Shown here: positions 51,031 to 61,324 of the stretch, piece after piece
Numbering within the stretch: the first letter of the stretch is position 1
How the letters are laid out: each line of letters starts with the position of its first letter
Source: Candida dubliniensis CD36
Lineage: Eukaryota; Ascomycota; Pichiomycetes; Serinales; Debaryomycetaceae
NCBI RefSeq assembly: GCF_000026945.1
Contig: NC_012863.1
Coordinates: 711,501 to 775,500, forward strand
Direction: 5' to 3'
Length of the DNA stretch: 64,000 nt
Notes under the pieces: generated by a model
Seen by the model: the letters and a program-made list of their open reading frames with translations, nothing else
Databases searched by the model: none
What the model was told of the DNA's origin: nothing
Made by a program: the position numbers and the translations under genes

Positions 51031-52116
51031 TTAATTTGCTCTTCTCCTTCTATTTTTCTTTTCTTCTTCAATATCTTTTTGTCGTTTCAAAACCGTTGCT
51101 ATACAAATTGTTACCAATTCCTCTTCAGGTATTGAAAAAATACTTTCGTAATTAACATCATCATTTTGTGAATATCCTTTACCTAAATCATCAATCTTAA
51201 GTTCAGCATACCCTAATTTGAAAAAAGCTTCAGCTTCTCCTAATGTATCGGTACAATGTGGACCATAATATTCCGGTTTAGGATATCTTGACAGTATAGA
51301 AAATTTCATTTTAAAAAAATTATCTAAATAAGGATTTTTTTTATTTTTATTAAGTTTATCACTTTGACCATCCCAATTATCAGTTAATGCCGGTTGACCA
51401 TCTATTAAGTATGTATGTTTGAATCCATATTTAACTTGCCAAAGTTCCTTAAATCTTCTTAAATTTGATTCATCAATCCATCGATGTCTTTCTCCCTTAT
51501 AAATATAATCATGAATAGGTAGTACTGAATGAGAAAATAATATCACTTGAAAATTTAGTTTTGGTTGTTTAGGATCAGGAGTAAATTCAAATATATAACT
51601 ATCATAACCAACGTGTAATTTCCGTTTAACAATACAATAATCATAATAATCTTTATCAATATCAAATGGATGTAAATTAGTAGGGACATATCTTCTAAAA
51701 GTTATAAATTTTGTTGCCAATGGGATATATGAAGTAATAGCTTTAAATAATGGTACTCCAATACCTTGTTCTTGTAATTGGATTATTTCGGGATTTTTAC
51801 TTTTCTTGAAAGCATCAAACTTATTTGATGCATCTTCAGAGACAAAAATCCTAAATCCATCAGTCCAAAATCGATTATTTATTACTATTGTCCATGCTGG
51901 AGTAATTTGGTTTTGAAAATATGCCGGAACATGAAAATTATGTTGATCAGGAGGAGGAGGAGGTGGTGGTGGTGGAGAAGAAAGGGAGAATGGTGGAGGA
52001 TGAACTTCTAAAGAATTAGGAGTGAATGCTGGAGGAATACTATTATCAGTTTCATGTGGGTTATAGTTATCTGATGCCCTATTAGTATAATCTGGAGGTG
52101 AGTCTTGTTTTGACAT
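51031..52116 (-). CDS. uncharacterised proline-rich protein
   Basis: A 361-residue protein that I do not recognise. Residues 1-75 are disordered and Pro/Ser-rich with a run of nine Pro (coded by GGTGG-type repeats on the plus strand). From about residue 72 a folded part begins (ITPAWTIVINNRFWTDGFRIFVSED) with alternating strands and many aromatic residues, ending in a charged helix (KKNRRRRAN). The C-terminal Arg/Lys cluster could be a nuclear signal or an RNA contact. There is no signal peptide or membrane segment. It lies tail to tail with OSH3, 117 bp apart, and 0.8 kb from the HWP1 stop. Confidence 0.7.
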   Translation of the reverse strand: MSKQDSPPDYTNRASDNYNPHETDNSIPPAFTPNSLEVHPPPFSLSSPPPPPPPPPDQHNFHVPAYFQNQITPAWTIVINNRFWTDGFRIFVSEDASNKFDAFKKSKNPEIIQLQEQGIGVPLFKAITSYIPLATKFITFRRYVPTNLHPFDIDKDYYDYCIVKRKLHVGYDSYIFEFTPDPKQPKLNFQVILFSHSVLPIHDYIYKGERHRWIDESNLRRFKELWQVKYGFKHTYLIDGQPALTDNWDGQSDKLNKNKKNPYLDNFFKMKFSILSRYPKPEYYGPHCTDTLGEAEAFFKLGYAELKIDDLGKGYSQNDDVNYESIFSIPEEELVTICIATVLKRQKDIEEEKKNRRRRAN

Positions 52117-52929
52117 TTAAAATAAGGGCAAATAATATAAAGAAAGAATAGGGAGATTTAAAGTCCTTACTTTTTTCTAGGGTTAAATTGTGAACAATGA
52201 CAATAATAGTAAATTTAAGTTTGCTTCGTAAAATTGTCCCAACAAATGTTTTTAGATGTTTTAGTTTAAGTTTTGTTTCGGTTGAAATTGAATCATGGTT
52301 GCGGCTGATCACCGAAACAAGATTACGGAGAAATTGAATGAGATTTAGTGGGCAATTTCACACGACCATTTTGATTAGGTAGTTAAATCTGGTTGGTGGT
52401 ACTCATAACTTATCTTTATGGTAATTTGAGATTTATAGGATTAAGTTTGGAACATTAGAGATTGAAGGCTATGGAGAAAAAAACAAGAGATAGAATGTTT
52501 GTTGATAAATACGACAAAAATCTAAAAACCGCTTTTTGTATTTGCACTTTCTTGCATTGCATCTTTATGCTTTCTGGAGAAGGAACCACATCTATTCTTA
52601 GATAAGTTGCTATTATAGGTCCTATAACTCACCAAGTTTATATCACACACATATAGAAATAGTGAATAGGATAAAAACTAACGTCTTAACTATTTTTAAA
52701 AAAATGGGTATTTATTTCAAGTTGTAAACTATGAACCGAAAACTGAAAACAAACCAAGAAGAAGAAAATATGAAAATCAAACAAGTCAATTTTAAGAAAC
52801 TAATGGTACCTACCAAACAAAACAAATATTCAATAAAATAACTCTTATAATATTGAAAACCGAAAAACAAAATAATCAATCAAATAGAAATCCCCAAAAA
52901 AAGAACAGACACGGATTCAGTAATTAGCA
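52117..52929. other. intergenic between the proline-rich gene and HWP1
   Basis: An 813-bp AT-rich spacer: promoter of the proline-rich gene plus the HWP1 3' region. No credible gene. Confidence 0.5.
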
Positions 52930-54195
52930 TTAGATCAATAATGCAGCAAGACCAACAATGGCCGCACCATAAGTCAATCTAATGTTGTTACCAACACCTT
53001 CAAACGTAGAAACAGGGGCAACACTAGATGAATAATTGGCAGATGGTTGCATGATTGGGACAGATTCTAATGTGGTTGGAATAGCACCTTCAGTCGTAGA
53101 GACGATAGTACTATTTACCGGAGTAGTAATTGCAACACTTGAACCAGCTGGAATTGAAGATTCTGGAACAGCTTGGTTAGTTTTAATACCAGCTGGGGTC
53201 ATTTCAGAGACTGGAGCGGATGGTTCTAAACCACCTGGAGTCATTTTTGTACCTGGAGCCGATTCTGTAGTTGGGACTGATAATTCTGGAACAACTGCTG
53301 AGGTTTCACTGGCAGGAACTGATGGTTCGGAATCAGCTGGAATTGTTTCCATGATTGGAGTGGAAGCTTCTGGAGTGGATTCAGTACCTGGAGTAGTTTC
53401 AGTTAAAGGACAGTAAGTAGTGTAAATAGTATCTTCAGATGTGACGACAACAACACCAGTAGTGACTTCACTTTCTGCACATGCACTGTTGGAGCATGAA
53501 GTAACGGTAATAACAGTTGTATCATGTTCAGTAGAGGTAGTTAATGGAGTAATTGATGTTTTGGTTTCCAAAGTGGAAGACTCAGATGCAGTGGTTGGAA
53601 CAGATGTATTTGGTGTGGTAGCTCGAACAGATGATGATTCTGAAGTGGTAGCTAAAATAGATGAGCCTGGGACAGAAGTTTCTGGGCCAGTAGCTGGAGT
53701 AGATGATTTTGGAATAGTTGTTGGAACAGAAGTGTATGGAGAGGTAGCTGAAACAGAAGATTCAGGAGTAGTTGAAGCAGAAGTTTTTGGAGTAGTAGAG
53801 GGAACAGATGATGATTCTGAAGTAGTTGTTGTAGCTGGAATGTTTGGAGTAGTAGGTGGATTTGTTGGTTCATTTGGGATATTTGGAATCCAATCTGTTG
53901 GAATATTTGGAATCCAATCTGTTGGGATGTTTGGAATAGGTGGGTTGTCACATGGTTCTTCTGGTTGAGGTGGGTTGTCGCATGGTTCTTGTGGTTGTTG
54001 TTGTGGATAGTCACAAGGTTCTTCTTGTTGTTGTTGAGGTGGATAGTAGTCATCACATGGTTCTTGATAATAACCATAAGTTCTCTTTTGGATGAGACCT
54101 TCCTCAACTTGCTGGTCATCTACCAGTGGGATAGTGGCCCCAATAGATAACATATAGTAAGCGATAGCAACGAGTTTAGCAGTTGATAATTTCAT
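52930..54195 (-). CDS. HWP1: hyphal wall adhesin Hwp1, short-repeat form
   Basis: A 421-residue GPI-type mannoprotein. A signal peptide (about residues 1-20) is followed by a Lys-Arg at about 37-38. Next is the Gln/Pro/Cys repeat domain (EPCD-x-PPQP type, only about five short units, residues 45-85). Then WIPNIPTD direct repeats (about 90-112) and a long Ser/Thr/Pro region open to O-mannosylation. A Cys-containing TTVITVTSC and VTTGVVVVTSEDTIYTTYCPL block sits near 230-270. The C-terminus is a hydrophobic GPI signal preceded by Gly-Asn-Asn. In C. albicans the Gln-rich repeats serve as a transglutaminase substrate that crosslinks hyphae to epithelium, and expression is hypha-specific. The small repeat number fits the short form reported for C. 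dubliniensis. Confidence 0.92.
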   Translation of the reverse strand: MKLSTAKLVAIAYYMLSIGATIPLVDDQQVEEGLIQKRTYGYYQEPCDDYYPPQQQQEEPCDYPQQQPQEPCDNPPQPEEPCDNPPIPNIPTDWIPNIPTDWIPNIPNEPTNPPTTPNIPATTTTSESSSVPSTTPKTSASTTPESSVSATSPYTSVPTTIPKSSTPATGPETSVPGSSILATTSESSSVRATTPNTSVPTTASESSTLETKTSITPLTTSTEHDTTVITVTSCSNSACAESEVTTGVVVVTSEDTIYTTYCPLTETTPGTESTPEASTPIMETIPADSEPSVPASETSAVVPELSVPTTESAPGTKMTPGGLEPSAPVSEMTPAGIKTNQAVPESSIPAGSSVAITTPVNSTIVSTTEGAIPTTLESVPIMQPSANYSSSVAPVSTFEGVGNNIRLTYGAAIVGLAALLI

Positions 54196-55903
54196 GATTG
54201 ATGAAACGAAAAGCGAGTGACTATTGGAGATTCCTGTTTTGTTTGTTATTGTTGGAAAACAAGTTAATTGGAAATTGGAAATTATCGATTATTTTGACCT
54301 TTATTTATAGTTTTTTCAAAACTGTTCTGATCACGTCTTTCAGGAATGCTGAAATATTGTAAAAAAAAAAAAATAAGGGACTTCAAGGGAATTCCTATGT
54401 TAAAAGGCAGCCAAAGGTGATACAAAGAGAAGTTGCAAAAACTGTATTAAAGTCGCAACAAGAGGTGAAACAAAATGAAGTCAGAAAAAATTAGCTGAAC
54501 TAACTTATCCTATTTACTGGTTAGGAGCCATTAGTGTTATCATTATAGGCCCTTGAATGCTTGTGTTTGTTTTAAATTTCTTTATTGCTACATTATAACC
54601 GATTATGAACTTACTAAGACTCTTAAAATTAACGTTTATTGTCTGAGGAAACAAAATTCTGTTTTTTGCATCCAAAGAACTGAAAACGATTTGTTAATTC
54701 TGAATCATAACAACTAATTTGTTCAAACTTATCATAGCTGCTGTTAAATAAATCCAATTGCTATAAAATAGTTAAATCCGGTTAGAAAAATTTTTACTCT
54801 TCTACTCCCAAAAGGAATCAAGAGTTGATATCACCATACTCAAAGTGGTTAGTGATTTTCAAATATTTTCTCAATGTAAAGTGGAACATTTTGTTCGAGA
54901 AAAACAAAGCAGGACAAGAAAAAACATGGAAACAGTGAATGCATCAGGAAATAGCTCTAGCCTATTATTGCTAACAATTAGGCAATTCTTACCTTGTCAT
55001 TTCATTTGAATTACTAATAATGCTAAAATTGAAGCAAAAAGTATTCCAATTATTACAAGGATAAGATATCGTATGTTTCAAAGAGTATTTATTTTAGCAA
55101 GTTTATCCGCATTTTATATGCGTGTAAGTTCCATTTTTGCTGTACGTATTGCTCTTTATTATCCTCGTCAATAAAGATTAGACGAGACAAAGACAACAAC
55201 AACGTACTTCTAACTGTCAAACGTTCTTAATTTGATTGAATTACACAAAATTTCAATTGCTAAGACTCTTCTTTCCACTTTCTTTGTTGATCAGGTTTTA
55301 ACGGAATTAAAAGGGATCTCTTTATTCACTAGTAATATAATCAAAGATCACGGAGAATAAATTCCAAATATTGGTAGAAATGGTTCTACCGAGTACTATA
55401 AAATGGTGTACCTCAATGTTGGTGATTTGTTTACGTAAATCTTGATCCAAATATCATATGGCGTATTTTTTTGACGATCTGCGTCACCGCTTGACATACT
55501 AACCTCTTACATTTTTGACATGTCTCACAACCCTCTAAACCACATTACCAGACCTCTCCTAAAAAAAAAAGCCCTTTTATGGTATTCAACTTAAAGTGTT
55601 CGCAACCAATATACATCCAAAATCAAATCGTTTCTTTTATATTATTCTCAGAGACAAGCTGTAATACAAATTATTTTCAATGGTTATTATTTCCTCTATT
55701 ATATGAAACTTCTAAGAATAAAAAATTACCTAATCAGAGCTAATTCCAAATCTTATGCCAATTGCTCAAACGTCGAGACTTATTCAAGTAATCACCTCTT
55801 AATATGTACAGTTAATACATGTTTTATCTTTTGCATAACGTTTGAACTAACATAATCAAGAGCAACATTTTGCATTTGCAGAATGCAATTCATCACCTGA
55901 TAA
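54196..55903. promoter_or_regulatory. 1.7-kb HWP1 upstream region
   Basis: The spacer holds the HWP1 promoter, with TATAAATA at 54302-54309, 107 bp upstream of the ATG. The gene on the far side (APL6) ends at 55904. One possible tiny spliced frame (55073-55360) is described under findings and not called as a gene. Confidence 0.5.
54302..54309 (-). promoter_or_regulatory. HWP1 TATA box
   Basis: TATAAATA on the minus strand, 107 bp upstream of the HWP1 ATG. It is the same octamer used by the ECE1 array. Confidence 0.6.
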
Positions 55904-58171
55904 TTATGTTTCTTTATCGGTTTTCTCTCCATTCTTTTCTTCATCAGACTCCTCTTTTTCACTGACCTCTTCCTCTTCCTCCTCTTCTGAAGAAGACGAG
56001 GACGACGATGAATAATCATCTTCACTACCAAAAAACTCATCCAAACTTTGTAATTTATATCTCAGTGCTTGTTTCTTTTCAACTTGAGACAATGATTCTC
56101 GTTGCTGAGCAAATTGTTGTGATGAAAAGGAATGTTCACCAACAGGACTTGGTGACTTTGTTTTCTCTCTGGATATTGAGGATGAGGCAAATGAAACATT
56201 GCCTAATCTATTAACCTGCACGGGGAGTTCAGTTCGAATAGACTTTGGTGGTAATTTATCTTGATCGCTCCAATCGCAAACTTCAAAATAGTTATCAATG
56301 GCCCTAAGCCTAAGATTATCTGCTGCATCTGATTTAACAAATGGAACTGGTTTAGGAACTTGCAAGAACAAAGATGCCAACTGTGCCCTATCAACACTTG
56401 ATAATAATACGCTAAACATTCTTGCACGATCCCTGGTATCATAGGACGAGTCATACTTGGCTAAATGCAATGTATGTTGAAACATCTTGTATTCAATACT
56501 ATTGGAAAATTTCTCTTCCACATAATCCTTGAATTGGTCGCCCCCTTCGTTCTTTATTTTGATCATTTCATAGGCAAATATTTTACTTGCTAGAACCAAT
56601 ATTTGATATCTAACTTCTTCTTCCTCTTCTGCAAACCGTTTAAGTAAATTTCTTAAAACATCAGGTGCAAATGAGTTTTCAGCTAGTGCCGTATATTCCC
56701 CAATAATCCAAATAATACTTGCTCGGGCCTCGGTTTCCAATTCAACCAGACTATCTTCCAAAATGGTTGCCAAATTGTATGTTGTCTTCAAAACTTCTGT
56801 TTTGTTTAAACTGTCATTGGAATCACTTTTTTGTTGAATTAAATAACGTATAACCGTTAACAACTCGTTCAATGTTTCTCCACGCGACGTTTTTATTTTT
56901 TTCAAACACCATTTTAAAATCTTCTGACTCCATTCCAAAGATAAACCAGAACATTTTCCCATTGCCTTTATTGACTCCTTTGACACACTTTTGTTTGTTG
57001 AATAAATGGCATAGTATTTCAATTCCTCAAATATGTACTTGAAATTCTCTTGATTAGATAATGCTGAAAGGATATTAATTTTGCAAATAGCAACATCAGT
57101 CAGGTCACTCGGTGTTACATAAAAGCTCTTGTAGTATGATTCAAATAAGTTGTCACTCTTGCTGATAAACGATACAACTTCTAATACAAACAAAGATACC
57201 TCCAGTTGATTTAATGAAGTAGCCATTCTTGTCAAAACAAGATCCAATTGAAAATCACAAAATAGCTGACGTGGAGCAAGAAGGTAAACTGACTTGGCAA
57301 CACTTAAAATAACTGATTCTGAAATGCTTTGCACCAATGGTTTCATCGACATCAAAAATAACTCAAGATCATCATCAGTTATTTCATCGGTAATAGGTCG
57401 CAGTAAAAACTTACGAGAATATTCAGTAAGTAATTCAATCACATAAGATTGAGTCCATTCATCAAATTGATTCAACAATTTGCAAATTCGTCTAAAGTTA
57501 CCATGTATTGGCACCCATCGCTTATCTTCATTTAATTCCATCCTGATCTTTGCATAAGATTTAATGGCTGCACCAACAACCATCACTTCACTATCAGTTA
57601 ATAATTGGTTCAAGTATTCAATCATTTGTCGTTTGGATCTGCCAGATATTTGATAAATTTTCCCAATCGATATAGCTGTTGCAGCACGAACTAATGGTGA
57701 TCGATCCGTTGATGTTCTTTTCATGCTCAACACCAAAATGGGAATAATGGATCCAATTCTAATACCAGATAATGACCTGATTGCATTGGCTCTATTTATT
57801 GGGTCTTTATCATTTAATGATTTCTGTATTGAATTGATGGAAAGTAATGCCGTATCAGGCTCAACCTCAGCATATTTCGTCAAATAGATTATTACCAATT
57901 GTTTGATTTTGGGATCACTATTGGTTATATTTTTAACAACATCAGCAAAATATGGCAATGCATCTTCTTCTCTTGTTATTAGGGAGATTACACATTTCAT
58001 CCCGTTTAATATTTCACGGTCAGTTCTCGAATTCAATAATTTTGAGATTTCTTGCGGGCGAGATCCACTTGGTGTATCAGTTAATCGAGCAGACGCAGAG
58101 ACTGCAGTTTCTATTGTGAACTCTTTCGCAGAGTCTATCATAGACGTTATCCTCGAAAACGAATCACTCAT
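55904..58171 (-). CDS. APL6: AP-3 adaptor complex large subunit beta3
   Basis: A 755-residue adaptin. The adaptin trunk of HEAT-like repeats fills about residues 35-575. Hallmarks are MKCVISLITREEDALPYFADVVKNI, then KQLVIIYLTKYAEVEPDTALLSINS and NRANAIRSLSGIR. The C-terminal 150 residues are Ser-rich and strongly acidic (a Ser run and a Glu run at about 720-740), as in beta3 hinge regions; the usual ear is missing or unrecognisable. AP-3 carries cargo from the Golgi to the vacuole. Beta3 is favoured over beta1/beta2 by the acidic Ser-rich hinge and length (yeast Apl6 is about 809). Confidence 0.87.
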   Translation of the reverse strand: MSDSFSRITSMIDSAKEFTIETAVSASARLTDTPSGSRPQEISKLLNSRTDREILNGMKCVISLITREEDALPYFADVVKNITNSDPKIKQLVIIYLTKYAEVEPDTALLSINSIQKSLNDKDPINRANAIRSLSGIRIGSIIPILVLSMKRTSTDRSPLVRAATAISIGKIYQISGRSKRQMIEYLNQLLTDSEVMVVGAAIKSYAKIRMELNEDKRWVPIHGNFRRICKLLNQFDEWTQSYVIELLTEYSRKFLLRPITDEITDDDLELFLMSMKPLVQSISESVILSVAKSVYLLAPRQLFCDFQLDLVLTRMATSLNQLEVSLFVLEVVSFISKSDNLFESYYKSFYVTPSDLTDVAICKINILSALSNQENFKYIFEELKYYAIYSTNKSVSKESIKAMGKCSGLSLEWSQKILKWCLKKIKTSRGETLNELLTVIRYLIQQKSDSNDSLNKTEVLKTTYNLATILEDSLVELETEARASIIWIIGEYTALAENSFAPDVLRNLLKRFAEEEEEVRYQILVLASKIFAYEMIKIKNEGGDQFKDYVEEKFSNSIEYKMFQHTLHLAKYDSSYDTRDRARMFSVLLSSVDRAQLASLFLQVPKPVPFVKSDAADNLRLRAIDNYFEVCDWSDQDKLPPKSIRTELPVQVNRLGNVSFASSSISREKTKSPSPVGEHSFSSQQFAQQRESLSQVEKKQALRYKLQSLDEFFGSEDDYSSSSSSSSEEEEEEEVSEKEESDEEKNGEKTDKET

Positions 58172-58345
58172 TGTTTTAAGGGATTCCCTGTTGGAAATGT
58201 ATTACGTTGGATTAAAATGTTCAATTCGAAAAGCACAATAGTTTTTTTTTCTTTGGTTTCCGATAGAGTGATATTTAACAAGTCTTTTACACTGATTGAG
58301 ATCAAAAAAAAAAAAAAAAAAATAGGTCGTGTATATATTACAAAT

Positions 58346-61324
58346 CTATAAATGTTTCCGTTTTTTCAATTTACTTGCAGCTGTCTTTAACCTTTTACCC
58401 AAATTAAGTTCTTTTCTACTTTGTATATACTCTTGAGGGAAAAATTCATTAAGAATAGACTGTCTTCCTTCGGATTTTTTCTTGTTCATGTCTTGTACAA
58501 GTGGGACCATAACCTCATCCACTTCTGTTTGTGACCAAGAAAGGTTGTACATTAAAAAAGACCTAATTTGATCCAAGTCCGGTACTCCCCATTGGAATTC
58601 TGTTTTATCAGAATCAACTTCTGGTGATATATATGCCTGCTCAACCACTTTATCAGGGAAACTATCAGGAAGAAAAAGTTTACCCTTTTTAATTCGATCT
58701 AATAAACTTTTCTGTAATTTGGTGAGCTCTGTTTTATCAGCAACTGTTTTGGCGTGTTTGTCAAACCATTCTTTAAACTTCTCCAAGTTACCAAACTCAG
58801 CAAGGATTTCCATTGCCTGAACCGGACCAATACCTTTGATACCTTCTGTATAATCACTTCCTAACAAAAGTGCCAACTCAATTAACTTGTGTTGTGTTAA
58901 CGCCATCTTATTAAAAAGATCGTCCTGTAGATAAAATTCAACATATTGTTTCTGATCAAACATATTCTTGTAGATCTTGTCTCCACCAAACAAAAAGCAA
59001 TCACTATCATCCGTTACAATACCATCCACAAGGCCAATTTTGAAGAGCTCTGCACATTGGGCTTCAGCCTCCATTGGTGCAGTGATATATGGAATTCCAA
59101 ATCTTTTCAAAAGTTCTTGTACATCATTTATCATTGCTTCCGTAACTTCGTCGGAATCTCTCTTTGCTTTCTGGAATTTCTCTTGTAATAATTGCTCGTC
59201 TGTAATCCTTGTTTCAAGTGAAGTTAATGGGATAGCATGTGATGACTTGATTTGATGTTTAAGACTTTCATGATCAAGCTCTTCCTTTCGCAACTGTTGC
59301 ACCAACTCTTCTTCGTCTTCTTCTTCAAACTGGTAGTCCATCACAGCTGGCTTTCTTACGTCTTCAACTGGCAGTGGCGGCACCGTTTCTTTCTCTTCAA
59401 TAATTAATACATTCATTTGCTCTTGATTAATCTCTTTAATGTCATCATTAGCATTATCAGGTTTCTCCGGTTCCTGTTCTTGTTCATCTGATTGTTCTTG
59501 TTCCAAAATCTCTTTAGCTTCAAACCAGGGAACCAATCCAGCGTCCTTTTCTTCTTGATTATTTCGGTTACGTATTTGATAATTATTGTAGTTGACAAAC
59601 TTGACATTATGTGGGTTCAAAGTCTTGCTAACTTCATTCTGAAACCAATCCGGTAGCTTTTGCTGGTCCTTTACAGATTCCAATTTCTTTGGTTTTTCTA
59701 TGTCAGAGCTTTGTTGGACGTTATTAGTTATTGCTTCTTCAGAATCACTTTCCTCAGGCTCAAAAATTGTTTCCTCTTTGGTACGAAGTTCTATTTTGCC
59801 TGTCCTATGAGGATCGGCATTGAACAAAAAAGACTGACCAATGTTGTTAGATGTGTCCTTCTTGATATCGCTATTTTTGATTCTTTTAAATTCATCGGAT
59901 TTGACGGCATTTACTTGAGTGCCAGTATGTTCAACTGAATTGATACTTTCTTCATTATGCAATGAAACATCTTGCTTCACAGTATCAGGCGCAAACAACA
60001 TTGACGATCCCCAATCAAATTTTTCTTCTCCTGATTGTTGTGTTTCCTTAGCCTGTAACTCAAAGTAATCAATTTTAGACTTTTCCACAGCTTCCCTCAA
60101 TTCTTTTTCATCAAATTCATTTACAACCTTTGTTGGACCTTGTATATTTTCCTCTGTATTATACTGTTCATAAATTGATTTGATCAAAGCCCGGTGATAG
60201 TCTTTATCCTCTTCTGTTTCGGGTATTTCTTCTAAAGGAACATCTTCGAAATCCGAGTCACTATCTTCGTCCTTTTTGTCTTGTCCTGAATCATGTTTGT
60301 AACTATTGACTTCACGTGTAATATCTTCAGTTTCATCGGAATCCACATGTATCGGGTTATCTTTGGAATTCTCTTCTAATGCTAAAGTCCACCCATCTTC
60401 ATTCTTAACAAGTGCATACTTTCTGTCTTTATCTCCAGCAAGTCGTTTCGATATAGTTGAATCTGCACCCATACCTGTGACATCCATTAATTTTTGTGTA
60501 TAGAAGTTTCTTCGTTGGACTTGTTGTATTTGAAATTTTGAGAAATCCATACTATTCGGGAACAATTCTTCCAATTGCTCTTTTCTATACCCCATTCTCA
60601 ATCGAGATTTTAGTCTTAAATGTGATAATATCATATATTGAGTGGCAATAGGTAGTGTTTCAAATTCTTTGGATTTAGGGTCAATTTCATTTATATTAAT
60701 TCCATCAACATGATCAAAATCTTCATAAAATTCTATTAAATCTTCCTCAGGCATTATTCTTTCATCATATTTAGACACTTTAAATTCCTTTAAATCCGGT
60801 AAATGATATTCATCATCCTTCCTGTAAATTATTGATGATGGGGTTGATGATTCTCTTTCCAGTTTATTTATCGGCAAATCCTCAAAATATATAACATTAT
60901 CATTGCCAATACCAGAATCATCATTGACATTATTACTTGATAGCTTTTTCAGTCGATTTAACGCGTTTTCTGCTTCTCTTTGCAATTGGATGGCTAATAA
61001 TTTTTGAGCTGTCTCTTGTCGTGATTCAGAATTTTTTTCTCTTCGTTGTCTTCTGTTATTGATGGTTTGCTTTTTCAAAACAGGCACTCCACCATCAAAC
61101 ACAAATATCGGTAATATTCCAAAATACAATAGTTTACATATTCTTCGGAAAAACCCAATGATATGTGATGATGGTAAGGAGTTACCATCTTTATCACGCA
61201 TTGCTTTTAAAAATTGATATATCCAAATCGAGGCATCTATAGCTAATTTCTTTCTTGATAGTGCTTCTAACCTTACTGGCCTTGCTGTTGGTCCGATTAT
61301 TTTCCATAATGAGTGTACTCCCAT
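58346..61324 (-). CDS. RAD2: structure-specific DNA repair endonuclease Rad2/XPG
   Basis: A 992-residue flap-type endonuclease that makes the 3' incision in nucleotide excision repair. The XPG N domain is at residues 1-97 (MGVHSLWKIIGPTARPVRLE, IDASIWIYQFL, FVFDGG). A long acidic spacer (about 120-720) separates it from the XPG I domain (about 760-850), with EAEAQCAELFKIGLVDGIVTDDSDCFLFGG including the catalytic Glu and Asp residues. A helix-hairpin-helix segment (LLGSDYTEGIKGIGPVQAMEIL) follows. The C-terminus is basic (KRLKTAASKLKKRKHL), a likely nuclear signal with a PCNA-like box (QSILNEFF) before it. The spacer length marks Rad2 rather than Fen1 or Exo1. Yeast Rad2 is 1031 residues. Confidence 0.95.
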   Translation of the reverse strand: MGVHSLWKIIGPTARPVRLEALSRKKLAIDASIWIYQFLKAMRDKDGNSLPSSHIIGFFRRICKLLYFGILPIFVFDGGVPVLKKQTINNRRQRREKNSESRQETAQKLLAIQLQREAENALNRLKKLSSNNVNDDSGIGNDNVIYFEDLPINKLERESSTPSSIIYRKDDEYHLPDLKEFKVSKYDERIMPEEDLIEFYEDFDHVDGININEIDPKSKEFETLPIATQYMILSHLRLKSRLRMGYRKEQLEELFPNSMDFSKFQIQQVQRRNFYTQKLMDVTGMGADSTISKRLAGDKDRKYALVKNEDGWTLALEENSKDNPIHVDSDETEDITREVNSYKHDSGQDKKDEDSDSDFEDVPLEEIPETEEDKDYHRALIKSIYEQYNTEENIQGPTKVVNEFDEKELREAVEKSKIDYFELQAKETQQSGEEKFDWGSSMLFAPDTVKQDVSLHNEESINSVEHTGTQVNAVKSDEFKRIKNSDIKKDTSNNIGQSFLFNADPHRTGKIELRTKEETIFEPEESDSEEAITNNVQQSSDIEKPKKLESVKDQQKLPDWFQNEVSKTLNPHNVKFVNYNNYQIRNRNNQEEKDAGLVPWFEAKEILEQEQSDEQEQEPEKPDNANDDIKEINQEQMNVLIIEEKETVPPLPVEDVRKPAVMDYQFEEEDEEELVQQLRKEELDHESLKHQIKSSHAIPLTSLETRITDEQLLQEKFQKAKRDSDEVTEAMINDVQELLKRFGIPYITAPMEAEAQCAELFKIGLVDGIVTDDSDCFLFGGDKIYKNMFDQKQYVEFYLQDDLFNKMALTQHKLIELALLLGSDYTEGIKGIGPVQAMEILAEFGNLEKFKEWFDKHAKTVADKTELTKLQKSLLDRIKKGKLFLPDSFPDKVVEQAYISPEVDSDKTEFQWGVPDLDQIRSFLMYNLSWSQTEVDEVMVPLVQDMNKKKSEGRQSILNEFFPQEYIQSRKELNLGKRLKTAASKLKKRKHL

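Noticed and set aside
53036..53968. Plus-strand frames of 126 and 175 codons rich in Val, Gly and Asp
   Set aside because: Antisense to the Ser/Thr repeats of HWP1; the repeat composition keeps the opposite strand open.
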